From Salegentibacter lacus (GTDB taxonomy: Bacteria > Bacteroidota > Bacteroidia > Flavobacteriales > Flavobacteriaceae), in the NCBI RefSeq assembly GCF_020164555.1, contig NZ_JAIQZB010000006.1, positions 124,001 to 188,000 of the forward strand: 64,000 bases of DNA. The letters run 5' to 3'. The notes under the pieces were generated by a model. That model made no database searches. It was not told where the DNA came from and saw only the letters and a list, made by a program, of their open reading frames with translations. Numbering within the stretch: position 1 is the first letter of the stretch; each line of letters starts with the position of its first letter. This document shows positions 63,802 to 64,000 of this stretch, in pieces. The position numbers and the translations under genes are program-made.

Positions 63802-64000
63802 ATGAGTTCAATAACGCAAACAATTCTAATTGGTATAGGAGCTACGCTATCTATGGATATGTATGCTTTAATACTAAAATTATTTGGTATAAAATCTCTT
63901 GACTATAGATTTGTAGGTCGGTGGATAGGAAACTTTCCCAAAGGTAAGTTTTTTCATAATAAAATAATGGATTCACCTCCTATTGCCTATGAACAGGCTT
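63802..64000 (+). CDS. DUF2938 membrane protein, 3'-truncated by the window edge
   Basis: 66 residues are visible from ATG 63802 to the end of the window without a stop. The start MSSITQTILIGIGATLSMD is a membrane helix, and DYRFVGRWIGNFPKGKFFHN is the conserved loop of DUF2938 proteins. Function unknown; inner membrane. The remaining C-terminal part lies outside the window. Confidence 0.75.
   Translation, partial: MSSITQTILIGIGATLSMDMYALILKLFGIKSLDYRFVGRWIGNFPKGKFFHNKIMDSPPIAYEQA

Overview
The window looks like a chromosomal segment of a marine or saline-type Flavobacteriaceae bacterium (Bacteroidota, in the Gramella/Salegentibacter/Zunongwangia range). The reasons are the AT-rich composition, the TAnnTTTG-type -7 promoter boxes with few Shine-Dalgarno sequences, a CzcA-CzcC fusion and a DUF6660-type protein as found in Bacteroidota metal operons, and a Bacteroidota-type tyrosine integrase. 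Species cannot be fixed from the sequence alone.

Left part (1-8.7 kb): ion homeostasis and stress. It carries a 5'-truncated CLC chloride transporter with CBS domains, a small membrane protein, a CPA/NhaP2-type cation/H+ antiporter, a tandem-domain universal stress protein, and an MscS / MgtE_N-CBS / MgtE cluster on the minus strand.

9.2-20.6 kb: a minus-strand heavy-metal efflux operon. In transcription order it holds a Cys-rich DUF6660-like protein, a CzcA-CzcC fusion, the CzcB adaptor, a Fur-family regulator, an SPC-type P1B ATPase, an HMA-CDF transporter and an ACR3/SBF-like transporter. Two copies of a palindromic element, identical over 63 bp and in the same orientation, sit just outside its two ends.

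20.8-28.5 kb: mobile-element and decay zone. A DUF4143 ATPase sits behind three direct repeats with an exact 33-bp period. A tyrosine integrase follows, with about four 21-22-bp-spaced repeats upstream of it. Next comes a 3' fragment of a tRNA-Pro gene (probable att site), then a divergent second integrase reduced to its N-terminus. Beyond that are a TlpA-like thioredoxin, an APC permease and two decayed histidine-kinase fragments.

28.6-45.2 kb: conserved chromosome. Genes are a TPR protein, gyrA, clpC, a STAS-like protein, hutH, NAD(P)HX repair (nnrE/nnrD fusion), gcvT, an epimerase-like SDR, pterin dehydratase, yebC, proline dehydrogenase, aroB and a small acidic protein. Several clear terminators and promoters lie between them.

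45.2-50.2 kb: probable defence or toxin-type accessory region. An OLD-like ATPase-TOPRIM nuclease and an XRE regulator lie on the minus strand. A divergent three-gene operon encodes an NTase-like/HEPN protein and two small proteins that are paralogues of each other. A 24-bp near-identical direct repeat pair brackets a 250-bp noncoding segment at the left border.

50.8-64 kb: regulatory, redox and DNA-repair cargo. Genes include an AraC regulator, an isochorismatase-like hydrolase, a MATE exporter, a small CPVC thioredoxin, a secreted protein, a MarR-type regulator with a four-Cys tail, YggS and a class I glutamine amidotransferase. A compact alkylation-repair operon follows (AraC-MGMT Ada, 2OG-Fe(II) oxygenase, stand-alone Ada-type zinc domain, AlkB). 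The window ends with an SDR, a Crp-type regulator, an AzoR-like flavoprotein, another AraC regulator and the start of a DUF2938 membrane protein.
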